From the NCBI GenBank assembly GCA_900128395.1, contig LT649329.1, positions 1-37,298 of the forward strand: DNA of 37,298 bases. The letters run 5' to 3'. This stretch comes from Stramenopiles sp. TOSAG23-2 (Eukaryota; Sar). Of the stretch, positions 1 through 10,491 are shown in pieces; the stretch's first letter is position 1, and each line of letters opens with the position of its first letter. A program made the position numbers and the translations under genes. The notes under the pieces were generated by a model that was not told the DNA's origin, ran no database searches, and saw only the letters and a list, made by a program, of their open reading frames with translations.

Positions 1-15
1 TCAAAACTTAAAAGA

Positions 16-3000
16 ATGGTATCAATTTTAGGAAGAAGTTTATTAAATGCTCCGTTAATTCGAGTCTTTGGACAGGTTAATTTCGGGGAAGGCTCCAGCC
101 ATGCTGTTCCAATAGAAGAGCGTATATTAAATTTGCATGTTGCATATATGCTTGGAAAAAGCTATACACGCAAAACATTAGAGGAAAAGCGCAGAAAATT
201 AAAATCGTCGTATCCAGATTTATATGAGATTCCAAAACCAGAAGATTACTCATCCATTAAACATCACCAATGCGATGCATTAACATTTTTTTCTCGAAAT
301 ATATCTGAATTCGCTTACTTATACGAAATTATAACCGATGGTAAAGATATATTTGAGCAACTGAAAAGTTTAGCCATGGTAAGCCCAGGTGGTTGGGAAA
401 AACCGTATTTATATCTTCTCCGTTTAAAAACTCGTGTATCATCAATTGCAGAAGAAACTGATTGGGCAGAATCCAAAACGGTAGACAGATCCTTGATGGA
501 ACTTTTAGTCAATGGAAAAGTACACGTTGATACATTGTATCAATTAACAGGACTCCAGTACCCGTGGATGGCTATATGCGCAATGGTTGAAGATTCAACA
601 AATGTACTTCAACAAGCACTCCGACGCAATATTGGCGTGACTGGTTACGTTTCGTTACAGACTGTTCACGCAGCTTATATTGTATACAGAGCAGCCTTAA
701 ATTCCCTCGCGCCGCACCCAACATGCAAATGTAGATTACAAGCTAAAATAGGTCCAGATTTGCGCAAAAAAGATAATACAGGACGATTCATTTGGTACAA
801 CACGGATGGCCCGGAACCCGTTATAGCTAAGGAAGGTGAACGGCAATATTACAAGTGTCCTCGGGCTGAGGGAGACGGTGCATGTACATTCTTCGTTTAT
901 ACTGACTTATGGCATCAATCAGAGAATAATTTAGCGGAGCTGTTGGAAAAATACACACAAAAAGGAGAAAAACACACAATATATGCTCATAATATATATG
1001 TATTTTTACAAAAACATTGCCCAAATCATAAAGACGTATTTGCATTGGCAAAAGCTGTTATCATGCTTCAGACTTATTTGAAACGAAACCTTTCCTCGAA
1101 ATCTAAATTGACAAAATTTAACGTTCGATCGATTCCTGGATTATTCATGCCACGTAAGCTCTTAGTTGGCCAGCGAAGACTTGCAGATCAGTGTTTAGCA
1201 GAGTTGAAAACGATGATTGGAAAAGAAAAAGACAGAATTGCGTCAAAAGCAAGTGATTTTCAAGAACTGATGTTGTCGCCCTCATCACCAAAAAGGAAAA
1301 CTGAATCTCCATCCAAGTCATTGTTACGACCTGCGATTGAAGTTGTACCTTCCGACCTTCCTGAAACAAAATATGCCCAAGATGCATTGGTTCACTATGA
1401 AAACTTTGCTAGTATGTTGGTCCATGATTTGCCATTAAGTTTGAAAGCATATCAAAACACAATATTGTTTCTACACTTGGAAATACCAGGCACGATAACG
1501 TACGAACATTTTTTTCATTACTTCAATTTTTTAACACAAACCGTTGAGATAGATGAAAAGCTACCATACGAAGAAGAAGTTGTAAATAAACGAAAAGAAC
1601 TTCGCGATAGGTTAAACAATTTTTTTAGTGTATTGGATTTAGAATTAACTCGTTTGTACCAAGACAATTTGGTCAAAACGGTGAGTGAAAATACGAAAGA
1701 CAAAGTTAGTGGAGTTTTAGCAAAGTATGGAATATCGATACGAACAATGGTATTATTATTGATTGTTAGCATTGTAGTTGTGATACTTCTATTTGCTTTA
1801 ATTTTATATGCCCAAGTTGCTTTTGGAAGTCCAGGTATGGTGTCCGCTTTATTGTCTTCTGTATTATGCCTCGGAGGCACTTTTGGAGTAAATACAGGTT
1901 TAACAAAACAAAATACATCCCCTACAAGGATTGCTAAGATTACAGAGGATTCTGGTCAACAATTGCAAAAGGTAACACCCGATCTAAGTGCTGATTTCTC
2001 ACGAAGTCTAAAAGGTTCAATCAAACAAGCCGCTGCAGATCAAAAGAAAAGCTTTCTTAATGTACAGAATAAATTGCAAAGTATTGAAACTTCAATTCAA
2101 TCACAGGAAGAAAAAATGACTCAAATGATAAAGACTGAAGTTACCTCCTTAGAAGGCAAAGTTGGAGAGCAATTGGGTGGTGTCAAGGATGATGTAAAAA
2201 ATGCAATGCAAAACGTCAAAAATGAAATTACAAGAGATGTAGGTAAAATAAAGGAGGATGTAAGATTATCATCCTCAGCTATGGAAGACAATTTCAAGCA
2301 TTTGCATGGTGGTCGTGCAATTGAAAAACAGACTTATCAACAAATGCAAAATCTGGAATCATCGTTAACATCCATTAACCAGCGAGTTATGGAGAACCAA
2401 CGTAGTTTAATGGCTGAAGTTGCGGCTGGAAGGGAAGTTGAGCAAGTTTTAGGCACATCGTTTGCAACTAATATGAGCAAAGTTAAAATGGCAAAGAAGT
2501 TGCATCGACAATTAGATGTTGGTAGATTACAAAAAGCGAAAAAATACGAAACAGAAATACTCCGTTTATTGCATAAAGCAGAGACAGGGGCAACATTGGA
2601 TTTTGAAGTACGCTCTGAATCATTGCAATGCACATCATTTTGGAATTTAGATAGAGCACTTAATAGATTAAAATCATTTTACATGGATTATCCACGTTAC
2701 AAAGAAAGACAAATGGGGGATTATGTAACCGATACATATAAAAAACGCGACAATTTAAAGCCAATGGCAGAAGCAATTGAACGTGTAGTAACTACAGGAG
2801 AACTAGTCCATGATCGCGATACGTTGAATTCATTTTTGAATGAATGCCGATCAATGGAGAAAAAACATTTGGCGCTTGGTGAGCATGTGAAAGATTACAT
2901 AAATGTTGGAATGGAAAAGATTGAACAATACATGACAATGCGGCGCAATGAGGTAACAATATTAGTGGCTTCATATGAAATTCGTGATCATATGGAGGGC

Positions 3001-3951
3001 TGGGGTCATCGTTACGAAGAGCCTACAATCAACAGCATCTTAGATTTATTACATTGCATGTTCCTTGTATTGGGATACAAAGATGCTAAATCCAAAGATT
3101 GGTCTGATTCTCATACGCGTTTACAAAATTACAAAGGCGCAGATACATTTAAAACTCGCATGATGCGTTTAAGTGAAACAATAACTGAAGGCAACTCAAG
3201 CACACGTCGTACTTTAAATAGCCAGCTTGGTTCAAAAGTTAAATCAATTACAAAATTGAATATGGGCGAGGAAAAAGATACGTACATGGTGGTTTTTTAC
3301 GATGATGAGAAACACAAAGCATGCCAATATACTAAAGATAGTGCGATATACCTCAGCGATACTAGATGGGAACTATCTAATAAAGGTGGCACTAAAAAAG
3401 CTGCTATCAAAACAGATGTATTTCATGGACAAGAATTCATTATTTTAGAAAATGCAAAGGTTTTGCCACCCGAACAACTAGAGGAAACAAAAACATCTAA
3501 AAAAGTAAAAGGTAGATTATCTGTACTAGAGACAGCTGCTGCGAAGAAAAGCCCAAATAAACGCGGAAAGAATAGCCCAAGAAACAGTCCAAGGGGTCGT
3601 AAAAAAGTTGATGATGAAGTGAAAGAGGAAATAGAAACGGATGAATTTTTAACATCGCTTTTACCAAAACTACCACCTCGCGTAACAAAGGAAGTTTTAA
3701 TACAAGCATCAAAACATTTGACGTGGGATAATAGTAATGCACGTCATACCCTAGATACAGGTTACATCTCAACACCATTTCATAATAAAGTAATCATTGA
3801 CGATGCATTAAAAACAAAAGCACTGAATAAATTAAAAAGTAGTGCAGTGATTATGAAGGAAAGCAATGTGCACGAATCGATCAAAGATGCATTTTTATGG
3901 ATGACAAAGACATTGGATAATATTACTCCACCATTTGAATATCGTTATTAG
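16..3951 (+). CDS. Large membrane protein with GRF-type zinc finger and amphipathic helices; function unknown
   Basis: A 1311-residue uninterrupted reading frame whose ATG has an A-rich context; the frame is also open to the left edge, so a longer start cannot be excluded. Residues 237-299 look like a GRF zinc finger: CKC (C237, C239), then YYKC (C281), then C290 followed by FF and YTD, the spacing and aromatic pattern of that fold. GRF fingers are known in DNA repair and topoisomerase proteins, where they bind single-stranded nucleic acid. About residues 578-601 form a strong membrane segment, followed by a second Gly-rich hydrophobic stretch to about 626. Residues 645-820 are long amphipathic/coiled-coil helix. 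Near 1085-1150 is a small beta-rich segment, followed by a basic Ser-Pro-rich linker at about 1170-1200. I do not recognise the whole protein; the combination is unusual and its function is not inferable. Confidence 0.85.
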   Translation: MVSILGRSLLNAPLIRVFGQVNFGEGSSHAVPIEERILNLHVAYMLGKSYTRKTLEEKRRKLKSSYPDLYEIPKPEDYSSIKHHQCDALTFFSRNISEFAYLYEIITDGKDIFEQLKSLAMVSPGGWEKPYLYLLRLKTRVSSIAEETDWAESKTVDRSLMELLVNGKVHVDTLYQLTGLQYPWMAICAMVEDSTNVLQQALRRNIGVTGYVSLQTVHAAYIVYRAALNSLAPHPTCKCRLQAKIGPDLRKKDNTGRFIWYNTDGPEPVIAKEGERQYYKCPRAEGDGACTFFVYTDLWHQSENNLAELLEKYTQKGEKHTIYAHNIYVFLQKHCPNHKDVFALAKAVIMLQTYLKRNLSSKSKLTKFNVRSIPGLFMPRKLLVGQRRLADQCLAELKTMIGKEKDRIASKASDFQELMLSPSSPKRKTESPSKSLLRPAIEVVPSDLPETKYAQDALVHYENFASMLVHDLPLSLKAYQNTILFLHLEIPGTITYEHFFHYFNFLTQTVEIDEKLPYEEEVVNKRKELRDRLNNFFSVLDLELTRLYQDNLVKTVSENTKDKVSGVLAKYGISIRTMVLLLIVSIVVVILLFALILYAQVAFGSPGMVSALLSSVLCLGGTFGVNTGLTKQNTSPTRIAKITEDSGQQLQKVTPDLSADFSRSLKGSIKQAAADQKKSFLNVQNKLQSIETSIQSQEEKMTQMIKTEVTSLEGKVGEQLGGVKDDVKNAMQNVKNEITRDVGKIKEDVRLSSSAMEDNFKHLHGGRAIEKQTYQQMQNLESSLTSINQRVMENQRSLMAEVAAGREVEQVLGTSFATNMSKVKMAKKLHRQLDVGRLQKAKKYETEILRLLHKAETGATLDFEVRSESLQCTSFWNLDRALNRLKSFYMDYPRYKERQMGDYVTDTYKKRDNLKPMAEAIERVVTTGELVHDRDTLNSFLNECRSMEKKHLALGEHVKDYINVGMEKIEQYMTMRRNEVTILVASYEIRDHMEGWGHRYEEPTINSILDLLHCMFLVLGYKDAKSKDWSDSHTRLQNYKGADTFKTRMMRLSETITEGNSSTRRTLNSQLGSKVKSITKLNMGEEKDTYMVVFYDDEKHKACQYTKDSAIYLSDTRWELSNKGGTKKAAIKTDVFHGQEFIILENAKVLPPEQLEETKTSKKVKGRLSVLETAAAKKSPNKRGKNSPRNSPRGRKKVDDEVKEEIETDEFLTSLLPKLPPRVTKEVLIQASKHLTWDNSNARHTLDTGYISTPFHNKVIIDDALKTKALNKLKSSAVIMKESNVHESIKDAFLWMTKTLDNITPPFEYRY

Positions 3952-4530
3952 GGTAATACGCATATGATACATACTGTAGTATCTGCATGTGCATATACGC
4001 GTACAACAATAACAACAACAGCAGCAATAGAAAAAGAGAAATATAAAACCCTGATAAAACACAAATATTTATTATTACTTCTTTTCTACGAAGTATTTCT
4101 TTCTGTTTTATGTTGTCTGGTTGTGTAACTAGACTCGGATCAATTTCTCTATTAATATATGTGTAACCCTATCTATAGTCGAGTGCCTCGCCGCTTTGCT
4201 CTTTTTAGTGTTAGTGTACCCTGTGGTATAAACCCCATTCTTATTTAGTCTTATTTTGTTGTGAATTTTGCGTTCTCTATTTATTTTCGCCTATATGTTA
4301 GAGTACCATAAGCTCAGGCATAGTCGTTATATTTTTTTAAGTTTATAATTAATTAATAATAATTCTGTTATAAAATGATGAAGATAATTTCTAATCAAAC
4401 ATATATATATATAGTATTTCAAAACAAAAACGAATAAGATACCAAATTGATATTGCACCATTTAATACCTTCTCATTTCGTATTAACGCCATATTCATAT
4501 TAATTGAATATTTTTTTTTATTGATTGAAA
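3952..4530. other. Intergenic region between two plus-strand genes
   Basis: AT-rich spacer of 579 bp holding the 3' end of the first gene and the promoter of the next. An imperfect palindrome (gatac/gtatc arms) lies just after the stop codon at about 3966-3983. There are A/T tracts and a short TA microsatellite near 4400. I see no RNA gene and no supported reading frame. Confidence 0.6.
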
Positions 4531-7500
4531 ATGGAAGAAGCGTCCGATGAATATGAAGTAAACGGTTGGGCCATTTCTACATCATTTGTATTTCCTTTAT
4601 TATGGAAAAATCATGGTTTACGTATAATTGAAACTGCTGTTTTTACAACCAAAGCAGAATATGAAGCACATGTATTTACAAGTGCCACGAAGAAGAAAGG
4701 AAAAGGGGGGTCAAAGTATACAGAGATAAAGAGGCGTAAAAAAAGCAATTTGAAATTAGATGAATTAGAATACAGGTATACAAAAAAAAGTATTAAACGT
4801 GGTATGAATTTATGGGGTGTACAGAGACATATAGGATATCGTGGTACAATTTTATCCGAAACAGGTGGTTGTAGAGTTTTACGTGATTTATCTGAAAACG
4901 AAGATGGTCAAAACAATCACTTTTTACATGCCATAAAACAGCAACAACCAAATCACGGAAAAGACAATACAAAAAACACGACGCTATGTATACAAACATA
5001 TATCCCTCCACAAAACAATATTGTCTATACAGCAACTTTAAAACGACAAAGGCCAAAATATCCCAATAGAAACGTCGGGATCGATTTTGATATCATTGCT
5101 GAGTCATTTGGCCGTTCATACTTTTTCCCGAAAACATTTTCTGTTGATGACGTAGATGGGTTTCATTCCAACCATGCCAAAGTTGACATAGTTACACGTC
5201 AAAGAGCAAGAATAGCTTCATTAGCGGTTGCCCACCACGTTGAAAATACACATGGTATATTTTTCACGGAATTAGAATTAGAATTTTTATACGATTATCA
5301 ATTTAAAAATGAATTAATAATTAGTGGTGTAAAACGCTGTCAATATATAATGGTACATGAAATGTGGCGATGGCCAGTATCCGAAGCGTCCATGGCAGAT
5401 TTTGTTAAAGAACATGGTAAAAATCCCATAGATGACGATAATAAAAAGAAACGAAGTGATAGTATCCATATTAAACACCATCAAATGCATCATAAGCATA
5501 CTATCGTAAGCAAGAATAATACAAATAAATATGCTGGTGGATATGCCGATAGTAGTAGTGATAGCGATAGTGAATCTTATAATAGTGATCAGATAAATAA
5601 TAGAGACGGTGATCATGATAATACTACGAAATATAATGCAAATATCAATCGGAGTATCATACCGCATGGCGAGGAGAAATATGTAGATCATTATGAAGAG
5701 GAAGAAAAAGTAATAGAAAAAATACAACCAACAGCAAATTTTGAAGATGTAGTCACAACACCACTTCATATTAATAATGATACTAATAATAATAATGATG
5801 ATAATTATACAAAAGGCATTAAATTTGGCAGCAGTAAAAGTGCTTCAACATCTAATTTGTTGACACCTCAAAATTATGTTTCACGTCGTCCAGATAGAAA
5901 CTACAGCAATACTGGTATCATTCAACGCCCCAAAACAGCTGGAAGTAGATCGATGCAAATGTTACCGTTACAAGGCCATCGTTCTTTTCGTCACCAATCT
6001 TCATCATTGAACGCACAACGTATTTTGTCTAATCCATTACGTACTGCAAAATCAACAACTACCCTCATGCAAAAGCCAATACATCATACAACTGGAAGAG
6101 AAGCTCCAGCATTTATTCCTTCTGGTACAAACAAAACTAGTGGTCATAACATAGGAGGTATCACGCTGGATGCAGCATTTTCTGATTTAAAGAGTTTAAA
6201 TCCATCTGCAACTGGAAGTGGTGATCGATGGGCAGCAAAGAAATTTAAAGGTTTAGTTGATGGATGGAAAGATACGCGCATGCAAAAAATTCCAGCTTCT
6301 GAAAAAGCTTTGGATAATATTAAAGTCAAGCGTGTTGGTGTGGATGATTTACATATAAAAATGTCTAAATTATTACGAATTGCCCATGAGAAAAACGACA
6401 AATTGCAAGCAGAAATCAAGAGATGGATCGCTCGTAGTGAGAAAGATGTAGCAGCATTAGGAGAAATAGAGCAAATTTGTACGCAAGCACAATCACGATT
6501 AGCAGCATTGGAAGATAAATACAAACGTGAATCGGAAAAATGGCTGGCTGAAAATGCTAAATTAAACGACTTGGTAAATAAATTGAGCAAAGAATTAAAA
6601 TTGACAAAAAAGAAGCTACAAGAAGAGCGCTTAATTTTTCAAGATAAAGCATTTGAATGCGATGAGTTAAAATCACAATTAGATAATGCATTAGCTAGAG
6701 AAAAATCATATTTAGCACGATTAGCATTGTTTGAAGATGAGGCGTCGGATGAAAATAAATTGCGTAATGAACTTTTAAAGTTACGTGGAGAACATAAGCT
6801 TTTACAAGAGGCACATAAGGTGTTGGTATCTGAACACGAGGAAGTCAACGAACAATACGTAGAGTTAGAGAAAGATAATATTAAAAAAGACAATTTTAGA
6901 AATCATTTATTTAAATTATTGGCTGATCGAAGCACAGTTGGTGTAAATGAGCCAGAACGCAAAGGCGGCGGTTTCAGCAGTTACCCAGTCCCAGGGAAGA
7001 AGAATGTAGAACGTGCCGTGAAAATGCTTTGTGATGGTAAATTTAGACCTCCGCCAAAAAGAATACGTAAAGGTCGCAATAAAGCAATTAGGCAGTTAAA
7101 ACATTTACGTGAGATGCGGTTGAAATCTGAAGAATACTTCAATACGAAAGATGTCACAGTGGATGCACCGTCTGTTTTTAGACAATTGCGTTTTGCCTTG
7201 GCTGGTGGTCGCACGTTATTTGGAAAGAAGATAAAAAATTTAAAAGATTTGTTTAAAGTTTTAGATAAAGATAATGGTGGAACAGTATCACACGATGAGT
7301 TTAAAGCTGGATTACATCGTCTGGATATAGGATTGACGAAAGATCAAGTGCGTGCATTATTGCATGTTGTCGACGATGATCAAAGTGGAGAGATTGACAT
7401 TAAAGAATTTTTAACAGCAGCAAGAGAATTTAGCCCTACAAGAATACGAAAACGGAAAGAGAAAAAACAACAACAAAGCAATGGTGGGGAAGAAGAGCTA

Positions 7501-7749
7501 GAGAAACTGAAGGAGGAGGAACAGAATCAAGAAGCAAAGCGAAATATTAACTTTAATAATCTTAGTGATAATCAAAAAAACGAAACAACTGCAACTTCGC
7601 ATGACAATAATATGGTTAAAAAAGCTACAGTAGGCAGTGACAATGCAACAATGATGGCAGCAAATAGAAATATGAATACTAGTAGTAGTGGCAATATTTT
7701 CAATAATGATTATGGTGATAAAATAAGGGAATTAAGTGAAACGATTTGA
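4531..7749 (+). CDS. Coiled-coil protein with C-terminal EF-hand pair
   Basis: A 1072-residue protein. I start it at the first ATG (4531, context gaaaATGg); a slightly longer frame would need a TTG start. The N-terminal ~290 residues are a folded, aromatic-rich region I do not recognise, followed by a disordered Asn/Asp/Ser/His-rich stretch (about 300-430). Residues ~610-800 are a long coiled coil. The C-terminal part has two canonical EF-hand calcium loops: 912-923 (D-K-D-N-G-G start, E at position 12) and 948-959 (D-D-D-Q-S-G start, E at position 12), which should bind Ca2+. The tail is low-complexity and Gln/Asn-rich. Inference: a Ca2+-responsive structural or cytoskeletal protein, possibly flagellar, but no diagnostic domain proves this. 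Confidence 0.88.
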   Translation: MEEASDEYEVNGWAISTSFVFPLLWKNHGLRIIETAVFTTKAEYEAHVFTSATKKKGKGGSKYTEIKRRKKSNLKLDELEYRYTKKSIKRGMNLWGVQRHIGYRGTILSETGGCRVLRDLSENEDGQNNHFLHAIKQQQPNHGKDNTKNTTLCIQTYIPPQNNIVYTATLKRQRPKYPNRNVGIDFDIIAESFGRSYFFPKTFSVDDVDGFHSNHAKVDIVTRQRARIASLAVAHHVENTHGIFFTELELEFLYDYQFKNELIISGVKRCQYIMVHEMWRWPVSEASMADFVKEHGKNPIDDDNKKKRSDSIHIKHHQMHHKHTIVSKNNTNKYAGGYADSSSDSDSESYNSDQINNRDGDHDNTTKYNANINRSIIPHGEEKYVDHYEEEEKVIEKIQPTANFEDVVTTPLHINNDTNNNNDDNYTKGIKFGSSKSASTSNLLTPQNYVSRRPDRNYSNTGIIQRPKTAGSRSMQMLPLQGHRSFRHQSSSLNAQRILSNPLRTAKSTTTLMQKPIHHTTGREAPAFIPSGTNKTSGHNIGGITLDAAFSDLKSLNPSATGSGDRWAAKKFKGLVDGWKDTRMQKIPASEKALDNIKVKRVGVDDLHIKMSKLLRIAHEKNDKLQAEIKRWIARSEKDVAALGEIEQICTQAQSRLAALEDKYKRESEKWLAENAKLNDLVNKLSKELKLTKKKLQEERLIFQDKAFECDELKSQLDNALAREKSYLARLALFEDEASDENKLRNELLKLRGEHKLLQEAHKVLVSEHEEVNEQYVELEKDNIKKDNFRNHLFKLLADRSTVGVNEPERKGGGFSSYPVPGKKNVERAVKMLCDGKFRPPPKRIRKGRNKAIRQLKHLREMRLKSEEYFNTKDVTVDAPSVFRQLRFALAGGRTLFGKKIKNLKDLFKVLDKDNGGTVSHDEFKAGLHRLDIGLTKDQVRALLHVVDDDQSGEIDIKEFLTAAREFSPTRIRKRKEKKQQQSNGGEEELEKLKEEEQNQEAKRNINFNNLSDNQKNETTATSHDNNMVKKATVGSDNATMMAANRNMNTSSSGNIFNNDYGDKIRELSETI

Positions 7750-8436
7750 TAAAAAGTGAGATAAAGATAGCTCTATTAGTATTATAGCATAAGTGTTGAT
7801 GCTAGTCGTCTAATAGTATAATATTAAGCTCTCTGTACTCTGTGTCTGTAGTCTGTACCATAGACTATTATAACCTGGATTACAGATAATAGTGCAATAC
7901 AGTAACAGTAATACAGTAGCTCTAATATAATATAATAAAACAATAATACTGTAATCGATCTGTATCACAGGACTCCTCATCAGACCAAGCTGGCAAGCAC
8001 AGAATTTCAATCACAGTAGGCACTAGGCACACATCTCACGGACTTCGGACACAGCCCAAAAATTAGTACACTTAAGAGCCATATAATACGGCAAAATACG
8101 GCACGCTATAGTTCAAGGTTTTTTAAGGAATAAGGTGTTAATAGCATTATTAATATTACAACGTATTATATAGAGCTGCTACCAATTTTTCAGCGCCGGC
8201 TTGTTTTGTAGCTCCAAAAAATCGAATATATAGATATCAATGCATAGGCACATTTATTATTATTATTCAGAGTGTGGTTTGTGTGTTTTATATCATTATA
8301 CCACACTATATATTTTGATACATAGATATATACATTGTATACTTATTATTATCATCATCATACGCTCATTACTTTTTATTTCTTGTAATAAACTGTACAA
8401 CAAGAATAATACAAAAAAAAAAACAAAAAAAAAACA
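7750..8436. other. Intergenic region with degenerate short repeats
   Basis: A 687-bp spacer. At about 7830-7860 there is a degenerate ctctgt/gtctgta repeat, and at 7890-7960 repeated variants of aatacagta with an inverted copy (tactgtaa). No tRNA cloverleaf or supported reading frame is seen. The last ~35 bases before the next ATG are almost pure A with C interruptions, the A-rich leader common upstream of genes here. Confidence 0.5.
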
Positions 8437-10191
8437 ATGGGAAATGAAAATTCAAAGACACATACGCATGGATTGCATTTTAAGGCAAAGTGTGAATCGT
8501 CTCCGACAGGATTAAATTTAAAGAAAACTGCTTGTGTTGTAATTGAATTTGATGGTCTAGCATTTACAAATAAAAAGAATGATATATTGTATCGACCAAA
8601 ATACAGTGAACTTGCAGCATGGGGAGCATCGCCAGATAATAAGAGATTAAAATTTACGTTCGAAGGCAATAAGGACGGTATATTTAAAGTTGACAATGCA
8701 AAAGTTGTTGAAAGGGCAATGCTTTTACGACTGGATGTATTTCGACAAGAGGATAAATTTGCGGCCACGACTGTTAACGATCCAAGTGGGAAATTCCCAG
8801 AGGAGGTCATATTTCATGTGACTGGCAATGGTTTAGTTGTTTCTGATGCAACTGGGCGTACAAAAGCACGTTTATTTGAATTTGTCATGTTACAAGGTTG
8901 GGGAACAAAAAATAATTATGAAATTATTTTAGCAACACGAGATGGAACAAATTATACATTCGCATCGCCATCGGTAAAAGCCATGTTAGCAAAATTGGAT
9001 GATGTTGCCAGGATGGTTTCTAGATCTATGAAAGCAAATGGCGCCCCTGTTCGCGAATCTGTAGTAGACCACTTTCACCAACAAGACCAAGAGCATGAAA
9101 CCCCATTAACGTTGGTGAAACTTATTTTTAATCCATTTGGGGAAAAATTGCTGCCAAAAGATTGTGCTGTGCGTTGCTTAGATGGACAAGGCGTGCGTAT
9201 CCTTGGTGTAGGTACAAAGAAAAAGATTACTGTCCAATACAAATCGTTAGGATCATGGACACATGATCAAAATCAAGTTATATTAACATTGACTGCCGAA
9301 AAAGGCAGCAAAAGTTTTGTCTTTCAATGTAACAATGTGAACGATGCAACTACGTTAATTTACAATTTGGAACAATCAATACATCGTTATGATCAGAAAA
9401 AACAAAGGCGTAAACAGCAACGGAACAGTGTCAATGTAGTGCATCAAGCACCCGAAATACCTAATAGTTTAGCTCAAGTTGGAAAGTTAAAATCACGCCG
9501 ATTAAGTGGAAGCGATCGTACATTGAAGCAACAACAACAGCAGGCTATGTCGGGCCAAAATTTATTTGCTAATATGCAGCAAAACCAGCAACAACAAGCT
9601 ACAGCAACTACGAATAATTTCCAAATGGAAGCACAAGTAGGTCGCCATGGTGAATTGCTTGGATTGGAACAATCAAGTACATATTTATTTGCAGTTGAAG
9701 GTGCAAAATTAAACCTTGTAAACATGAGTGCGGATGTTCTTTACACTGTCCATAGTTGGGGTTTGAATCAAATTACTGGCTGGCAAGCAATCGATGGCCA
9801 AGAATTTATGTTGGTAATTCCACAAGGCAAAGTGTCGTTTTTCGTTGAAGATGCACATGTATTAGCCAGTGTTATTGAAGATGCATGTGTACAATATGCA
9901 AAGCAATTGAAATTGTTGAAACAACAACAGCAACAATATCAACAAGCACCGCAAAATGTACAACAATATTCATCGCCGCCACCACCTCCGCATCCAGCAA
10001 TGCAGCAGCAACAACAGCAACCACTACAACAACAGATGCCAAATACAGTTAGTATAATTATACCAAAAGGTGTGAAACCAGGAAATAAAATTAAAATTAA
10101 ATTGGATGATGGGACAATGAGAGAATTTACTGTGCCAAAAGGTGCAAAAGCAGGAAGTAAAGTTGAGATGACTGTAAGGGCTGAAATTTAA
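8437..10191 (+). CDS. Predicted N-myristoylated protein with four PH/FERM-C-like repeats and a C-terminal PxGxxPG motif pair
   Basis: A 584-residue protein from ATG 8437. It begins MGNENS, a textbook N-myristoylation signal (Gly2, Ser6) followed by Lys. Comparing the protein with itself shows four copies of one ~65-residue fold: about 33-100, 128-195, 249-318 and 419-490. Each has beta strands, a conserved Trp (W62, W155, W274, W441) in an (A/G/S)-W-(G/T) context, more strands, and in copies 2-4 a closing amphipathic helix. This pattern resembles PTB/PH or FERM C-lobe domains. Gln-rich linkers separate copies 3 and 4 and the tail. The last ~48 residues carry two P-K-G-x-K-x-G-x-K units, a short repeat I recognise from algal and stramenopile proteins. 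Likely a membrane-associated adaptor; the ligand is unknown. Confidence 0.85.
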   Translation: MGNENSKTHTHGLHFKAKCESSPTGLNLKKTACVVIEFDGLAFTNKKNDILYRPKYSELAAWGASPDNKRLKFTFEGNKDGIFKVDNAKVVERAMLLRLDVFRQEDKFAATTVNDPSGKFPEEVIFHVTGNGLVVSDATGRTKARLFEFVMLQGWGTKNNYEIILATRDGTNYTFASPSVKAMLAKLDDVARMVSRSMKANGAPVRESVVDHFHQQDQEHETPLTLVKLIFNPFGEKLLPKDCAVRCLDGQGVRILGVGTKKKITVQYKSLGSWTHDQNQVILTLTAEKGSKSFVFQCNNVNDATTLIYNLEQSIHRYDQKKQRRKQQRNSVNVVHQAPEIPNSLAQVGKLKSRRLSGSDRTLKQQQQQAMSGQNLFANMQQNQQQQATATTNNFQMEAQVGRHGELLGLEQSSTYLFAVEGAKLNLVNMSADVLYTVHSWGLNQITGWQAIDGQEFMLVIPQGKVSFFVEDAHVLASVIEDACVQYAKQLKLLKQQQQQYQQAPQNVQQYSSPPPPPHPAMQQQQQQPLQQQMPNTVSIIIPKGVKPGNKIKIKLDDGTMREFTVPKGAKAGSKVEMTVRAEI

Positions 10192-10245
10192 AAAATATAC
10201 CGTACGAGACGTATAGAGACGAACGCGCGTGTAATAAAATATTTT

Positions 10246-10279
<34 letters not shown>

Positions 10280-10491
10280 AAATTAAAAAAAAGCAAAATG
10301 TCATATATGCATATTATAAAAGAGAATTATTTAATATGTACATGCATATATATATTTTTACATTTTTATGAAAAAAAAATACCGTCGTCGCGTTAAAGCA
10401 AAAAACCATTAAAATATTTTGGATTTTTATTTTATATTAAAAAATGAGAGAATAGATGAAAGTCTAACAAAAATTTTATAAATAATATATT
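10192..10491. other. Convergent 3' intergenic region
   Basis: A 300-bp spacer between the stops of the convergent PH-like and coiled-coil genes. It holds the GA microsatellite, A tracts and short palindromic AT stretches, and presumably both polyadenylation regions. No other feature is seen. Confidence 0.5.
10249..10276 (+). repeat. (GA)14 microsatellite
   Basis: Uninterrupted GA dinucleotide run about 60 bases past the stop codon of the PH-like repeat gene, in its probable 3' UTR. Confidence 0.95.

Noticed and set aside
1518-1880. Minus-strand frame of 120 codons inside the first gene
   Set aside because: It lies fully within a convincing plus-strand protein; antisense shadow.
5314-5769. 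Minus-strand Ile/Phe-rich frame inside the EF-hand gene
   Set aside because: Antisense of the Asn/Asp-rich linker; hydrophobicity is a by-product of complementary codons.
7750-8436. tRNA or small RNA gene in this spacer
   Set aside because: No cloverleaf arms or T-loop consensus found on either strand by eye.
8240-8515. Plus-strand frame with ATG start, Ile/Tyr-rich
   Set aside because: It overlaps the start of the myristoylated PH-like gene out of frame and its content is just translated AT-rich leader.
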